Origin: Candidatus Hermodarchaeota archaeon
Lineage (GTDB): Archaea > Asgardarchaeota > Hermodarchaeia > Hermodarchaeales > Hermodarchaeaceae
Assembly (NCBI GenBank): GCA_016839995.1
Contig: JAEOTD010000090.1
Location: forward strand, 1-20,138
Reading direction: 5' to 3'
DNA: 20,138 bases
The notes beneath the pieces are model-generated. The model made no database searches. It saw only the letters and a program-made list of their open reading frames with translations, and was not told the DNA's origin. A program made the translations under genes and the position numbers. Of this stretch, positions 7,509 to 15,033 are shown piece by piece (position 1 is the stretch's first letter; each line of letters opens with the position of its first letter).

Positions 7509-8168
7509 TCAAAGTTCTTGCTTTCTCCGGAACTCACGGAGTTGTTCAATGACTTCCTCTTCAGATACATCGTACCAGTTTTGATACGCATCGGCAACTG
7601 CAAACACATACCCTGTTCCTACATTCGGACAAATCAATTCATCAGCTATTGGCTGGACTTTTGCTATTGCACTTGCTGAGGCAGTAGGCACTGCTACGAT
7701 GATCCTTTGGGGAGATAATTGTTGGACAGATTGAATCGCCGCAAGCATGGTGTACCCAGATGCTAGGCCATCATCGACTAACACGACAATTCTATTTTCA
7801 GGTGAGTACAAACCCACTAGTCCTTCGTAAGCTATTTTCCGTTGGTCAATCTGACCTTGGGTTTTCTGAATTACCTGTTGAATATCAACTTCAGTCAATC
7901 CAATTCTATCTACTAAAGGTTGGTTGAGGATGACAGTTCCCAGTGAAGTTATTGCGCCAAACCCAGCTTCCGGGTTATAGGGGATTTGGAGTTTTCTCAC
8001 AATAAGCAAGTCTAAATCCGCATTCAGAACTCGTGCAATGGGGAGGGCCACAGCAAGTCCACCATTAGGAATTGCTAAAATCAAAGGAGAAGTATGAAAA
8101 CCCTGTTCTTGAAGTAACTCCCCAATTACCTGTCCTGCTCCAGATCGATTCGGGTATTGTGCACCCAT
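7509..8168 (-). CDS. Predicted phosphoribosyltransferase (COG1926 type)
   Basis: A 219-aa protein with the type I phosphoribosyltransferase signature: a hydrophobic strand followed by the PRPP-binding loop VLVDDGLASGYT (residues 129-140). Near the N-terminus LAIPNGGLAVALPIARVLNA and VRKLQIPYNPEAGFGA match the pattern of the COG1926 family ('PRGGVPVA...', 'RKIGAPGNPE...GA'). The N-terminal Arg that family members usually have in this loop is Asn here (PNGG). The substrate is not known. The ATG at 8168 is preceded by GGTGTTCAGGG, an acceptable ribosome site. The gene is divergent from the PhoU gene and convergent with the DUF362 gene, with 14 bases between stops. Confidence 0.85.
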   Translation of the reverse strand: MGAQYPNRSGAGQVIGELLQEQGFHTSPLILAIPNGGLAVALPIARVLNADLDLLIVRKLQIPYNPEAGFGAITSLGTVILNQPLVDRIGLTEVDIQQVIQKTQGQIDQRKIAYEGLVGLYSPENRIVVLVDDGLASGYTMLAAIQSVQQLSPQRIIVAVPTASASAIAKVQPIADELICPNVGTGYVFAVADAYQNWYDVSEEEVIEQLREFRRKQEL

Positions 8169-8291
8169 CCCTGAACACCATGAACCTCAAATGCATCTAG
8201 CCAAGTGACCATTGTCCCCTAAATATCCATGATATTGTCGTAAATACCTCTAATCATCAGAGCTTTTTTGAGGAAGTAGGCAACTGTTCAC

Positions 8292-8325
8292 CCAGTATAT
8301 ACTCTCGTTATGTACGGAGTTGGAA
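8292..8325 (+). promoter_or_regulatory. TATA box for the AbrB-PhoU gene
   Basis: AGTATATACT (8294-8303) is a strong archaeal TATA box. Its centre is about 30 bases before the ATG at 8330, so transcription should start only a few bases upstream of the start codon, giving a nearly leaderless message. Confidence 0.6.
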
Positions 8326-8329
8326 ATCC

Positions 8330-9475
8330 ATGGAAGTCCGTAAGGTCATGCGTTTAGGGATGTCTTCCCTCGTTGTTTCGGTTCCAAAGGAATGGGCTGA
8401 TAAGTATCAACTCGATCAAGAAAGCCGACTAGTACTCATTCCCCAGTCCGATGGGAGCATCGCCCTTTACCCTCAAACCGTTCCTCGAGAAAAACCTCGA
8501 ACTATTACACTCAAAACCAAACCGGATGATCCCCCAGGGCTGTTAGAAGAAAGAATGGTTGCAGCCTACCTCACAGATTTTGATGAAATCAATATCCAAT
8601 CGGACGGCGTCATCTCATCCGAGCAACGAGATCGCTTACGACGGTATCTCCGACTACTCACGGGCTACCAGATTATGGAATCTAGCTCAAGCCATTTACT
8701 GGTTCTCAATGTCGCTAGGGTATCCGAGATGGACGTTGAACGCGCTCTATACCGGGCCCACACCATCGCGACGTCCATGCTCAAGGACTCATTAAAGGCG
8801 TTACAGGGTCGTGATGCGAACATGGCACGAACGGTTATTGGTCTCGATGAAGATGTGAACCAATTCTACTATCTAGTGAATAAACAACTCAGAAGCGCTT
8901 TGCTTGATCCCAACGTGATGAGTCGCATTAACCTTACAGCTATCGATGCGCTCAATTACAGTATGGTGCTTCACGCTATTCATTCAGCTGCTGAAGCGTC
9001 AAAAGCCATTGCTACTGCAATTCTCACGTTGGGTGATCAGGATTGTCCAGAAGATATCCTCAAATTAGCCCTTCGGAACGGTCAATTCGCCACTCGATTA
9101 TTCGAAGACTCTGCGAAAGCCTTCCTAACACGAGACGATGTCTTAGCCAATGAAGTCATCAACAAGGGAGGTACCTGTCCACCTATGCGACTGCAGGCAG
9201 AACGTCTCATGGAACGCCATCTTGTGAAGATTTGTGAGGATATGCTCCCAACCCTTAGCCCTGAATCTTGTACACTCTTTGGCCCCCGTCAAGTGGCGCT
9301 TACTGTCCTAGAACAAGTCTTTCAAAGCAACAGCCAAATTGCAGTTGCAGCGGCAACCATCGCTGAACGAGCCATTTGGCGAACCCTTGAAACCCAACAA
9401 CCTACAGTCAAGACTTCAAAACCAAAGACTAAATCCAAACCCAAAGCAAAGAAGTCGAAGAAAGACAAGAAGTGA
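8330..9475 (+). CDS. AbrB-PhoU phosphate uptake regulator (archaeal type)
   Basis: A 381-aa protein. Residues 1-50 form an AbrB/SpoVT-type swapped-hairpin DNA-binding domain (KVMRLGMSSLVVSVPKEWAD). Residues about 120-345 are helical with the repeated pattern of PhoU three-helix bundles (RALYRAHTIATSMLKDSLKAL and a second copy near 300-345). This combination is common in archaea, where it is annotated as a phosphate uptake regulator; the DNA-binding domain suggests it acts on promoters directly, unlike bacterial PhoU. The last 20 residues are almost pure Lys, Ser and Pro, a likely disordered nucleic-acid-binding tail. No phosphate transporter gene lies nearby. The next gene starts 42 bases later in the same direction. 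Confidence 0.87.
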   Translation: MEVRKVMRLGMSSLVVSVPKEWADKYQLDQESRLVLIPQSDGSIALYPQTVPREKPRTITLKTKPDDPPGLLEERMVAAYLTDFDEINIQSDGVISSEQRDRLRRYLRLLTGYQIMESSSSHLLVLNVARVSEMDVERALYRAHTIATSMLKDSLKALQGRDANMARTVIGLDEDVNQFYYLVNKQLRSALLDPNVMSRINLTAIDALNYSMVLHAIHSAAEASKAIATAILTLGDQDCPEDILKLALRNGQFATRLFEDSAKAFLTRDDVLANEVINKGGTCPPMRLQAERLMERHLVKICEDMLPTLSPESCTLFGPRQVALTVLEQVFQSNSQIAVAAATIAERAIWRTLETQQPTVKTSKPKTKSKPKAKKSKKDKK

Positions 9476-9505
9476 ATTCCTGATATCGTAGCAAGTAGAA
9501 ATCGT

Positions 9506-9512
9506 AGGTGAT
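9506..9512 (+). promoter_or_regulatory. Strong ribosome site
   Basis: AGGTGAT five bases before the ATG at 9518 is a near-perfect complement of the archaeal 16S 3' end and fixes that start. Confidence 0.7.
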
Positions 9513-9517
9513 TTCTA

Positions 9518-10039
9518 ATGGTAGAAAAACAGAATGCTAAGCTTACTTCTTTGAGAATATTCCCCAAGTGCCCGTTCTATAACTCGGTAGTAATTGTCAT
9601 CTTGACCATTGCCCTGATCGCTTTTGGAAGCATCGGTATCTATTTCCTACATTTCTGGGCAGCTTTGGTGTACATGATCTATTCATCTGTGTTCTACTTC
9701 TTAGCCATGCCAGTATGGCATTGTCAATATTGTTACTTCAAGGTCAGGGATCCCTCGACAGTGGGGAAGACGAATGAGAGATTGCTGCCGAAGAATGAAT
9801 GGAAAGAATCGTACTTAACGAAACATGTTGTTTGTGCGAAGAAATGGGGATATAATTTCTTCATCATTTGGTTTGTACCGATTATCCTAATCGTCATTTC
9901 TTTCTTTCTGAGTTTTTCAATATTCGCCGTATTATCGTTAATTGGCTTTCTGGTTGCTTTGGGACTGATTTTGTATTACACACGGAAGAGAGTCTGTACA
10001 AACTGTGCTATCATGGAAGAATGTCATGCAGCCTTTTGA
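9518..10039 (+). CDS. Cys-rich four-helix membrane protein
   Basis: The family is not recognised. The 173-aa protein has four membrane helices (residues about 22-45, 47-66, 112-132, 135-154) in two hairpins. Between them is a soluble loop with Cys pairs: HCQYC (69, 72) before the loop, Cys106 within it, and a C-terminal tail CTNCAIMEEC (160, 163, 169), plus Cys18 near the N-terminus. All the cysteine clusters should lie on the same side of the membrane, so they could bind a metal such as zinc or an iron-sulfur centre. The start is fixed by a strong ribosome site. Position 42 bases after the PhoU gene suggests possible co-transcription; no functional link is known. Confidence 0.72.
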   Translation: MVEKQNAKLTSLRIFPKCPFYNSVVIVILTIALIAFGSIGIYFLHFWAALVYMIYSSVFYFLAMPVWHCQYCYFKVRDPSTVGKTNERLLPKNEWKESYLTKHVVCAKKWGYNFFIIWFVPIILIVISFFLSFSIFAVLSLIGFLVALGLILYYTRKRVCTNCAIMEECHAAF

Positions 10040-10084
10040 ACCGACAGTTAAGGTTTCATAATCTTTTGTGGTCTAACTATCATT

Positions 10085-10101
10085 GGGTGACCCCTTTTTT
10101 G
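10085..10101 (+). terminator. T-run terminator
   Basis: GGGTGACCC directly followed by TTTTTT lies about 50 bases after the membrane-protein stop. The stem is too small to matter, but the T-run fits archaeal termination. Confidence 0.4.
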
Positions 10102-10221
10102 TGAGAAAGTTGTCTTTGTCTAAGCTGTGTTGCTTTTCTAATTCTAGTTTAAATAAGCTAGATGAATTTTAATGGTAAGTAGCTTTACATTTGTCAATAG
10201 TTTTAGCGCAGAGTGTTAAAG

Positions 10222-10247
10222 ACTTATATATATCCATTGTATATATG
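10222..10247 (+). promoter_or_regulatory. Two adjacent TATA boxes
   Basis: CTTATATATATCC (10223-10235) and GTATATATG (10239-10247) are both strong archaeal TATA elements on the + strand, giving predicted transcription starts near 10253 and 10268 and leaders of about 35-50 bases before the ATG at 10304. Confidence 0.55.
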
Positions 10248-10303
10248 AAATTAGTAAGGGCAGTATCAAAAATTAACGATTCGGCCCTTGGTTGGGATTA
10301 AAA

Positions 10304-10615
10304 ATGAGTGAAGGATTACGAAAGGTCGTGGGTTTAATTCCCCAAGACCAACGCGAACCTGTTTCCACAGCACTCCTAGATCTTTTGCTTAAGACCAAAG
10401 CCGCAAAGAACGTTCCAGCTCGGGAGGCAAAGATGGTGCTGCATCTAATGATGCGGGATCTAACTGCCACCGAGATGGGTCTGGAAACCCTCTTCACCTG
10501 TGCTCTACGAGCTGAACCGGTGAAGACTCTTGACGTTATCGGTGACGTTCTCGGTGGCGCAATGGCAGCAGAAGAAGTAGTCAAGGCCTTATCCACCTTG
10601 ACCGTGACGCAATAA
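10304..10615 (+). CDS. Small helical protein, 103 aa, unrecognised
   Basis: I take the ATG at 10304; an upstream TTG at 10292 would add four residues (MGLK) with no better ribosome site. The product is soluble and predicted to be almost entirely helical, with amphipathic segments (STALLDLLLKTKAAKNVP, REAKMVLHLMMRDL, DVLGGAMAAEEVVKAL). It has no signal peptide or known motif. A strong double TATA box upstream and a hairpin with T-run downstream make it a single-gene transcript, probably well expressed. The composition resembles small helical-bundle proteins; function cannot be inferred. A same-length ORF on the opposite strand is a shadow. Confidence 0.7.
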   Translation: MSEGLRKVVGLIPQDQREPVSTALLDLLLKTKAAKNVPAREAKMVLHLMMRDLTATEMGLETLFTCALRAEPVKTLDVIGDVLGGAMAAEEVVKALSTLTVTQ

Positions 10616-10659
10616 TCAGAGCGTCCTGCTGAGTGCCTGTGAGGGATTTCCGTTCATCG

Positions 10660-10700
10660 GCGGGTCCCTAGTACGGTGGACCCGCTGGTGGAATATTTTT
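10660..10700 (+). terminator. Perfect 8-bp hairpin with T-run
   Basis: GCGGGTCC (10660-10667) and GGACCCGC (10678-10685) are perfect inverted repeats around a 10-base loop, followed by TATTTTT (10694-10700). It resembles an intrinsic terminator for the small helical-protein gene, more GC-rich and stem-like than most archaeal ones. Confidence 0.6.
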
Positions 10701-10791
10701 CATCAACATCTCATTGTTTACGTGGAGAATCACGTACAAAACAAGTAAATTTTAATCTTCACTTTGACCGGCGAGTCGAATAGCTATTTAA

Positions 10792-11667
10792 ATGTCCATC
10801 CGCGAAGAGTACAGGGAGTGTCCCTTGATTTATCTTGGTACAGCTGGTTGGAAATATGAAGATTGGGTAGGAAGCTTCTATCCCTCAAAGAAGCACCAAT
10901 TCACCTATTTTAGCAAGATCTTCAACACAGCAGAGATTAACTCCACCTTTTACAATTTTCCCAGCCGAAAAGTCGTCGAGTCATGGTCCCGAGCGCCCCA
11001 GGAGTTTCTCTTCACTGCTAAAGTACCTCAAGACATAACACACAAAATGCGTTTGAAGATTTCAAAGGGCGCTGATCAAAAAATGCAAGAATACCTGCAA
11101 CTCATGTCGCCTTTGCGTAATGCCCAACGCCTTGGTCCTCTGCTAATTCAATTACCTCCTTCTTTTGATAATGAAGAGTACGAAGTATTGGACGCGTTTT
11201 TACAAACACTCCCCAAGGAATGGGAATTCGCGGTTGAATTTCGACATCTCTCGTGGATGATAGATGAAACCTTCTCACTCCTTCGCAGGCACCAAGTAGC
11301 TTACTGTATTGTGGATGAACCCCTCTTGCCGCCGCGAATTGAAGTGACTGCACCCTTTGCGTATATTCGTTGGCATGGCCATGGTAAGAAGCTGTGGTAC
11401 TATTATCTGTATAACCAAGAAGAGCTTGAATCATGGGTTCCGAAAATTCGAGAAACAGAAACTAAAACGCCTAAGAACATCTACGGTTACTTCAATAACC
11501 ATTGGCATGGATTTGCTACACGTAATTGTGTCGAAATGATGGAACTCCTGGGAATGCCCCATAGGATGCCTAAACATGTACGAGACCGCGTTAATCGGAT
11601 CACCGATGAACGAATAAAGAGTAAACCCGCACAACAAACCTCTTTGACAGAGTTCTCCAACAAGTAG
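10792..11667 (+). CDS. DUF72 domain protein (YecE-like)
   Basis: A 291-aa TIM-barrel protein of the DUF72 family. Characteristic elements are the N-terminal LGTAGWKYEDWVGSFYP, the AEINSTFYNFPS strand-loop, FLFTAKVPQDITH, the LIQLPPSF segment, FAVEFRHLSWM, and near the end the IRWHGHG strand and the GYFNNHWHG motif. The family's reaction is not known; a nucleic-acid-processing role has been suggested elsewhere. The length is slightly above usual because of a ~35-residue C-terminal tail. The start is ATG at 10792 and no ribosome site is seen, but a TATA-like AAATTTTAATC lies about 40 bases upstream. It converges with the membrane protein at 11690. Confidence 0.92.
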   Translation: MSIREEYRECPLIYLGTAGWKYEDWVGSFYPSKKHQFTYFSKIFNTAEINSTFYNFPSRKVVESWSRAPQEFLFTAKVPQDITHKMRLKISKGADQKMQEYLQLMSPLRNAQRLGPLLIQLPPSFDNEEYEVLDAFLQTLPKEWEFAVEFRHLSWMIDETFSLLRRHQVAYCIVDEPLLPPRIEVTAPFAYIRWHGHGKKLWYYYLYNQEELESWVPKIRETETKTPKNIYGYFNNHWHGFATRNCVEMMELLGMPHRMPKHVRDRVNRITDERIKSKPAQQTSLTEFSNK

Positions 11668-11689
11668 GCTGTTAAACTATAGATCACGT

Positions 11690-12097
11690 CTAGGTTTGAG
11701 ATTCTATAGTAGTTTTCGTCTTGATTTTCGAATACTTGTAAGCGGGTATCCCGAGCATTCCTCCGGTAAATACTGCACTGAATGCCATTACAAGAATATC
11801 AAGGTGAAGAGGAGTAGGCCCTAATATTGCTTGAAAATAGACGAATGCAAGAATGACACCTAACCCAATGACTGCTTGTAGGATATAGATGAGTCGAAAG
11901 GCTTGTTTTCTCTGTGACGAGAAGTAGTAACTCGTCGCAGAAGTAGCGCCCCAGATTAAACCGAGTCCTGAAGCCCAGAGTAGGTTGAGAACGTAACCAT
12001 AGTAAATTGTAATCAGGAGTAAACTGACCATGATAATAGTTAGTAGTAGGATGGTTGGAGTCCATAGTTTCTTCTTACTATTCTCGGATTCTTCCAT
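11690..12097 (-). CDS. Four-helix membrane protein, unrecognised
   Basis: A 135-aa hydrophobic protein from ATG at 12097. Four membrane helices at residues about 12-32, 36-57, 69-90 and 98-118, with short charged ends (acidic/Lys-rich at the N-terminus, Lys-rich at the C-terminus), which puts both ends in the cytoplasm by the positive-inside rule. No conserved motif recognised. A TATA-like AATAAATATC on the reverse strand about 35 bases upstream suggests its own promoter and a very short leader. It follows the seven-helix gene on the same strand after 47 bases, so it could also be read through from it. Confidence 0.65.
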   Translation of the reverse strand: MEESENSKKKLWTPTILLLTIIMVSLLLITIYYGYVLNLLWASGLGLIWGATSATSYYFSSQRKQAFRLIYILQAVIGLGVILAFVYFQAILGPTPLHLDILVMAFSAVFTGGMLGIPAYKYSKIKTKTTIESQT

Positions 12098-12144
12098 TGT
12101 GAAAACCCTGTTAGATTGATGTTTAGATATTTATTAGACGATTC

Positions 12145-12858
12145 CTATGTGGGAACGCGGTGGACACCATATGTGGTGAGCCACAATCCGAAGAGCATCA
12201 TTATTCGTCCCACTGATATCACTTGACATATGGGGATAACTCGGGTTTCGAAAATCCCACCGATGAGCAATAGCAGTAAGCCGAATAACACTATGAAAGC
12301 TTCAAACTTTGATTCGTAACCTTTGAAGAGGCGATAATAGAAGTCGAAAGCTAAACCAATGAAGAGGGTGAGAGGGAGACTTACAGTCAAGATAACAATG
12401 AGATCTGGTCGAACGTCAGTAATGAGTGCAGAGCATACCCATTCAGCGGTGGCAGGATTAGCTAGAAGTAAGATATCCAAAGTTACAATGAGCCAGGGGA
12501 GGAGGAACAGAATGCCAATCCATTTTCGGGTTTCGAGCCACTCAGGATAGGCCATAAGAAGACCCCAGACACTAATTAAGGAAACACCAAACCCAAATAG
12601 AATCCAGAATCCTTGCCAGAATGGAAAGATGACGGCGATATTGGGATGGGTTGGGAAGAAAGCGGCCCGATAGATCCATATGGCATGAGCAGCGCCAAAG
12701 AAGAGAAGAGCGAGTCCAAACACAAGCGTTGGACGTCGTTCCGGGCAACCTTGTTTTGAAGCGCGATAAAGGGTGTAAAGACCTAGAAAGAAAGTCGAAA
12801 TCAGAAAAATGATGCCGATGCTAAAGGTAAAGATATTTGCCAAGATATACTGAACCAT
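12145..12858 (-). CDS. Seven-helix membrane protein, unrecognised (copy 1)
   Basis: A 237-aa protein with seven membrane helices at residues about 7-31, 43-64, 76-102, 113-133, 152-177, 185-203 and 212-231, short loops and no soluble domain. The start is set by GTGAGGAG five bases before the ATG. No retinal-binding Lys in the last helix, so it is not a rhodopsin. The layout resembles the seven-helix sensor module placed before archaeal histidine kinases, but here it stands alone. Its helix order and end (RIMMLFGLWLTTYGV) resemble the neighbouring protein at 13067-13846 (RALAVVGFLLLWFGY), suggesting distant paralogy. Function unknown. Confidence 0.7.
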   Translation of the reverse strand: MVQYILANIFTFSIGIIFLISTFFLGLYTLYRASKQGCPERRPTLVFGLALLFFGAAHAIWIYRAAFFPTHPNIAVIFPFWQGFWILFGFGVSLISVWGLLMAYPEWLETRKWIGILFLLPWLIVTLDILLLANPATAEWVCSALITDVRPDLIVILTVSLPLTLFIGLAFDFYYRLFKGYESKFEAFIVLFGLLLLLIGGIFETRVIPICQVISVGRIMMLFGLWLTTYGVHRVPT

Positions 12859-12863
12859 GAGAA

Positions 12864-12871
12864 CTCCTCAC
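12864..12871 (-). promoter_or_regulatory. Strong ribosome site for copy 1
   Basis: GTGAGGAG on the reverse strand, five bases before the ATG at 12858, fixes the start of the seven-helix gene. Confidence 0.65.
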
Positions 12872-12919
12872 ATCGCAGTGGTTCTTTTCGCTCCTATAAA
12901 ACATTGACGAAAACTGCCA

Positions 12920-12963
12920 AATAAAATACACTATATAGCTCTTAATAATCACTTTGTGTGATT
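12920..12963 (-). promoter_or_regulatory. TATA box with adjacent inverted repeat
   Basis: On the reverse strand CTATATAGTG (12939-12930) is a TATA candidate for the gene starting at 12858, predicting a leader of about 45 bases. Just upstream of it is a perfect inverted repeat, AATCAC and GTGATT separated by five bases (12947-12963), placed where it could act as an activator site or operator. Confidence 0.45.
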
Positions 12964-12986
12964 TATCGCCTCAAAAGAGTTCAAGG

Positions 12987-13040
12987 CTCTCTTTGATGAA
13001 AGAGGGAAAAACCCCGTACATGGTGTGAGTCCATGCACGG
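12987..13040 (-). terminator. Terminator after the second seven-helix gene
   Basis: On the reverse strand, 27 bases after the stop at 13067, CCGTGCATGG pairs with CCATGTACGG around a 7-base loop (13014-13040; ten positions, one A-C mismatch). GGGGTTTTT follows directly, then a second small hairpin (CTCTTT, loop, AAAGAG, 12989-13004). This is a good terminator candidate. Confidence 0.55.
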
Positions 13041-13066
13041 ATGTTGGAAGGTTTTGTAAGGAGAGG

Positions 13067-13846
13067 TTACTTGAGGAATAGGTTAGCTAAACGGTATCCG
13101 AACCATAGTAGGAGGAAGCCTACCACTGCAAGTGCCCGGACAGCTACTACTGGAAGAATCAATGGGGAAACGAAGAGGAGGAGGAAATCGGCTAGAACTG
13201 ATACGAAGATGAGTAACAGACCGATCCACATCATCATATCTTTCATGAAGACTGTTTTACCTAACCCTCGTCGGGTCTTCATGCGAAGCCAGAGTGAGAC
13301 GAGTGGGATTAAGCATAGATAACACACCGCACAGACAATTGCAAGGACAGTAAATCCAATTCCATACCAAGTCGTAAGATTCGGTGCGATCCATGTAACA
13401 TATCCATGGATAACCAAGTTGGGATGAGTAAGAGCAGCAAGCCATAGAAGTGCTGCGTATCCAGCCAGGCCGAATACCGGAATCAAAATTCCCCATGATG
13501 AACGCCCTGAGAAGTATTCTTTGTTATATAATCGGATTGCCCAGAAGACCATGAAAAAGCCACCAATACCCATGAATATGCCCCATTGGACAGCCCATCC
13601 CTGGAGCATAATGTAGGTGGCATCGGGAAGAACAAGGAGGGAGCGTAATCCTATAGAGAGATACGCTAAGGCAAACATGATTAACATGAAAAGCGCTGTA
13701 AAGAGGATAGCTCTATCTTGTTCAGGTTTGCGAATATATTCAATGAAAAGTAATATCGCAAAGATTAACGCTATGACAAATACTGCTAAGCTGACGCCAG
13801 CATCTAATATGGTTGACAGACAATAACCTCCGAGAGCAAGACTCAA
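13067..13846 (-). CDS. Seven-helix membrane protein, unrecognised (copy 2)
   Basis: A ~250-259-aa protein with seven membrane helices (residues about 14-36, 46-72, 80-105, 117-139, 160-187, 202-227, 231-253 counted from the TTG). The longest ORF starts at TTG 13846, but a perfect GGAGGT (13831-13826) lies inside it, six bases before a CTG codon (13819), and the TATA box at 13862-13855 predicts a transcript start near 13832. The real start may therefore be the CTG at residue 10. No ATG occurs in frame near the N-terminus. No kinase, cyclase or other effector domain is attached. It probably belongs to the same broad group as the protein at 12145-12858. The gene is divergent from mer. Confidence 0.68.
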   Translation of the reverse strand: MSLALGGYCLSTILDAGVSLAVFVIALIFAILLFIEYIRKPEQDRAILFTALFMLIMFALAYLSIGLRSLLVLPDATYIMLQGWAVQWGIFMGIGGFFMVFWAIRLYNKEYFSGRSSWGILIPVFGLAGYAALLWLAALTHPNLVIHGYVTWIAPNLTTWYGIGFTVLAIVCAVCYLCLIPLVSLWLRMKTRRGLGKTVFMKDMMMWIGLLLIFVSVLADFLLLFVSPLILPVVAVRALAVVGFLLLWFGYRLANLFLK

Positions 13847-13967
13847 CGTTAAGATTTATAAAAATGTAGCTTTTGTGACGATTTTTCCGATGAACGAGAA
13901 AGTAACCTTTCCTTTTTTATCGTGAAACCTGCTATGTTAAGCAATTCTCTTATTTGGAGGAGTATCC
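13847..13967. promoter_or_regulatory. Divergent promoter region, seven-helix gene / mer
   Basis: TTTATAAA at 13855-13862 reads as a TATA box on either strand and best serves the reverse gene. On the + strand a second T/A-rich element, TTTTTTATCG (13914-13923), can serve mer, giving a leader of 20-30 bases. GGAGG at 13956-13960, seven bases before the GTG, is the mer ribosome site. Confidence 0.5.
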
Positions 13968-14972
13968 GTGGCTTCGAAGTTACGTTTTGCTGTGGAATTT
14001 GTGCCCCAAGAAGCCTATTGGCAAACCACTGCGCTAGGTATTCTTGCGGAAAAATATGGATTCGACTTCTGTTGGATAACAGACCATTTCAACAATCGAT
14101 CAGTGTATGTCATATTGAGCCTCCTCGCCAACTATACTGATTCAATAATGATTGGACCAGGGGTTACCAACCCCTACCTCATTAATCCGGTCCAAACTGC
14201 CTCAACCCTGATGTCCTTAGACAACCTATCGGGGGGTCGTGCTATTCTCGGTATTGGAGCCGGTGATAAAATTACCCTCAACCTGTTAGGAATTGAACGC
14301 ACGAAACCTCTAACGGCTGTAAAAGAAAGTACTCTGATCTTCCGTACGATCTTTGATACAGGAAAGATGAAAGATTTCGAAGGAAAGGTCTTCAGCGTCG
14401 AGAAGGCAAAGGTGGCCTTCGAAAAGACGGGGGAAATCCCCATATACATCGGTGCCCAGGGACCAAAGATGCTTCAACTTGCTGGCTCCATGGGTCAAGG
14501 CGTCTTAGTCAATGCCTCCCATCCCGTCGATTTTAAATTTGCCATGAAACAAATCAAAAAGGGAATAGCAGCCGCAAAACGGAAACGTTCTGATGTTGAT
14601 ATATCAGCTTATGCGAGCGTGTCCGTAGACAAGAAAATGGAGAAAGCCACGAAAGCAGCTACTCCTGTTGTGGCGTTCATAGTGGCGGGTTCACCGCCTG
14701 TTGTCTTGGAACGTCACGGAATAACCCCAGAGAGCGTCGAGCCAATCGCTAAAGGACTCGGGAAAGGCGACTTTCCAATGGCCTTTGGTGCTGTCACTGA
14801 TGATATGCTTGAAGCCTTTTGTATCCGAGGTACTCCTGATGAATGCACCGACAAAATCAAGGCGTTACAGAAGGTTGGCATCACACAATTCGTTTTTGGT
14901 TCTCCCATTGGACCTAAGAAACGAATATCGATGGAACTAGCCAGTAAAGAAATTTTACCACATTTCAAATGA
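13968..14972 (+). CDS. mer: F420-dependent methylene-H4MPT reductase
   Basis: Mer reduces 5,10-methylene-tetrahydromethanopterin to the 5-methyl form with reduced F420, in the cytoplasm, in the methyl branch of methanogenesis or the Wood-Ljungdahl pathway. The 334-aa sequence follows archaeal Mer along its whole length: FAVEFVPQEA at the N-terminus, WITDHFNNRSVY (36-47), IGPGVTNPY (62-70), LGIGAGDK (94-101), PIYIGAQGPKMLQLAG, a VVAFIVAGSPP segment, ERHG, and near the end GTPDECTDKI and FGSPIGP. These are Mer-specific features and separate it from general luciferase-like monooxygenases. The GTG start at 13968 has GGAGG seven bases upstream. No other methanogenesis gene lies near, so I infer a role in C1 assimilation or oxidation. 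Confidence 0.93.
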   Translation: MASKLRFAVEFVPQEAYWQTTALGILAEKYGFDFCWITDHFNNRSVYVILSLLANYTDSIMIGPGVTNPYLINPVQTASTLMSLDNLSGGRAILGIGAGDKITLNLLGIERTKPLTAVKESTLIFRTIFDTGKMKDFEGKVFSVEKAKVAFEKTGEIPIYIGAQGPKMLQLAGSMGQGVLVNASHPVDFKFAMKQIKKGIAAAKRKRSDVDISAYASVSVDKKMEKATKAATPVVAFIVAGSPPVVLERHGITPESVEPIAKGLGKGDFPMAFGAVTDDMLEAFCIRGTPDECTDKIKALQKVGITQFVFGSPIGPKKRISMELASKEILPHFK

Positions 14973-15033
14973 ACTCGTCCTACCCGATAGCCACCCTCAC
15001 CTGCTTAGATAGCTCAAGCTCAAATGCTACACG

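Larger units (their letters stand above)
10040..10303. other. A/T-rich intergenic region
   Basis: 264 bases without a gene on either strand. The first part holds the T-run terminator and the last 80 bases hold the promoter of the next gene. The middle (about 10105-10215) is A/T-rich and I see no structured RNA or repeat in it. Confidence 0.5.

Noticed and set aside
10273..10596. 107-aa reverse-strand ORF opposite the small helical protein
   Set aside because: A shadow frame: the + strand has promoter, terminator and a natural helical composition.
10616..10700. tRNA or other small RNA after the helical-protein gene
   Set aside because: The stem is a simple hairpin with T-run; no cloverleaf arms or T-loop consensus could be built.
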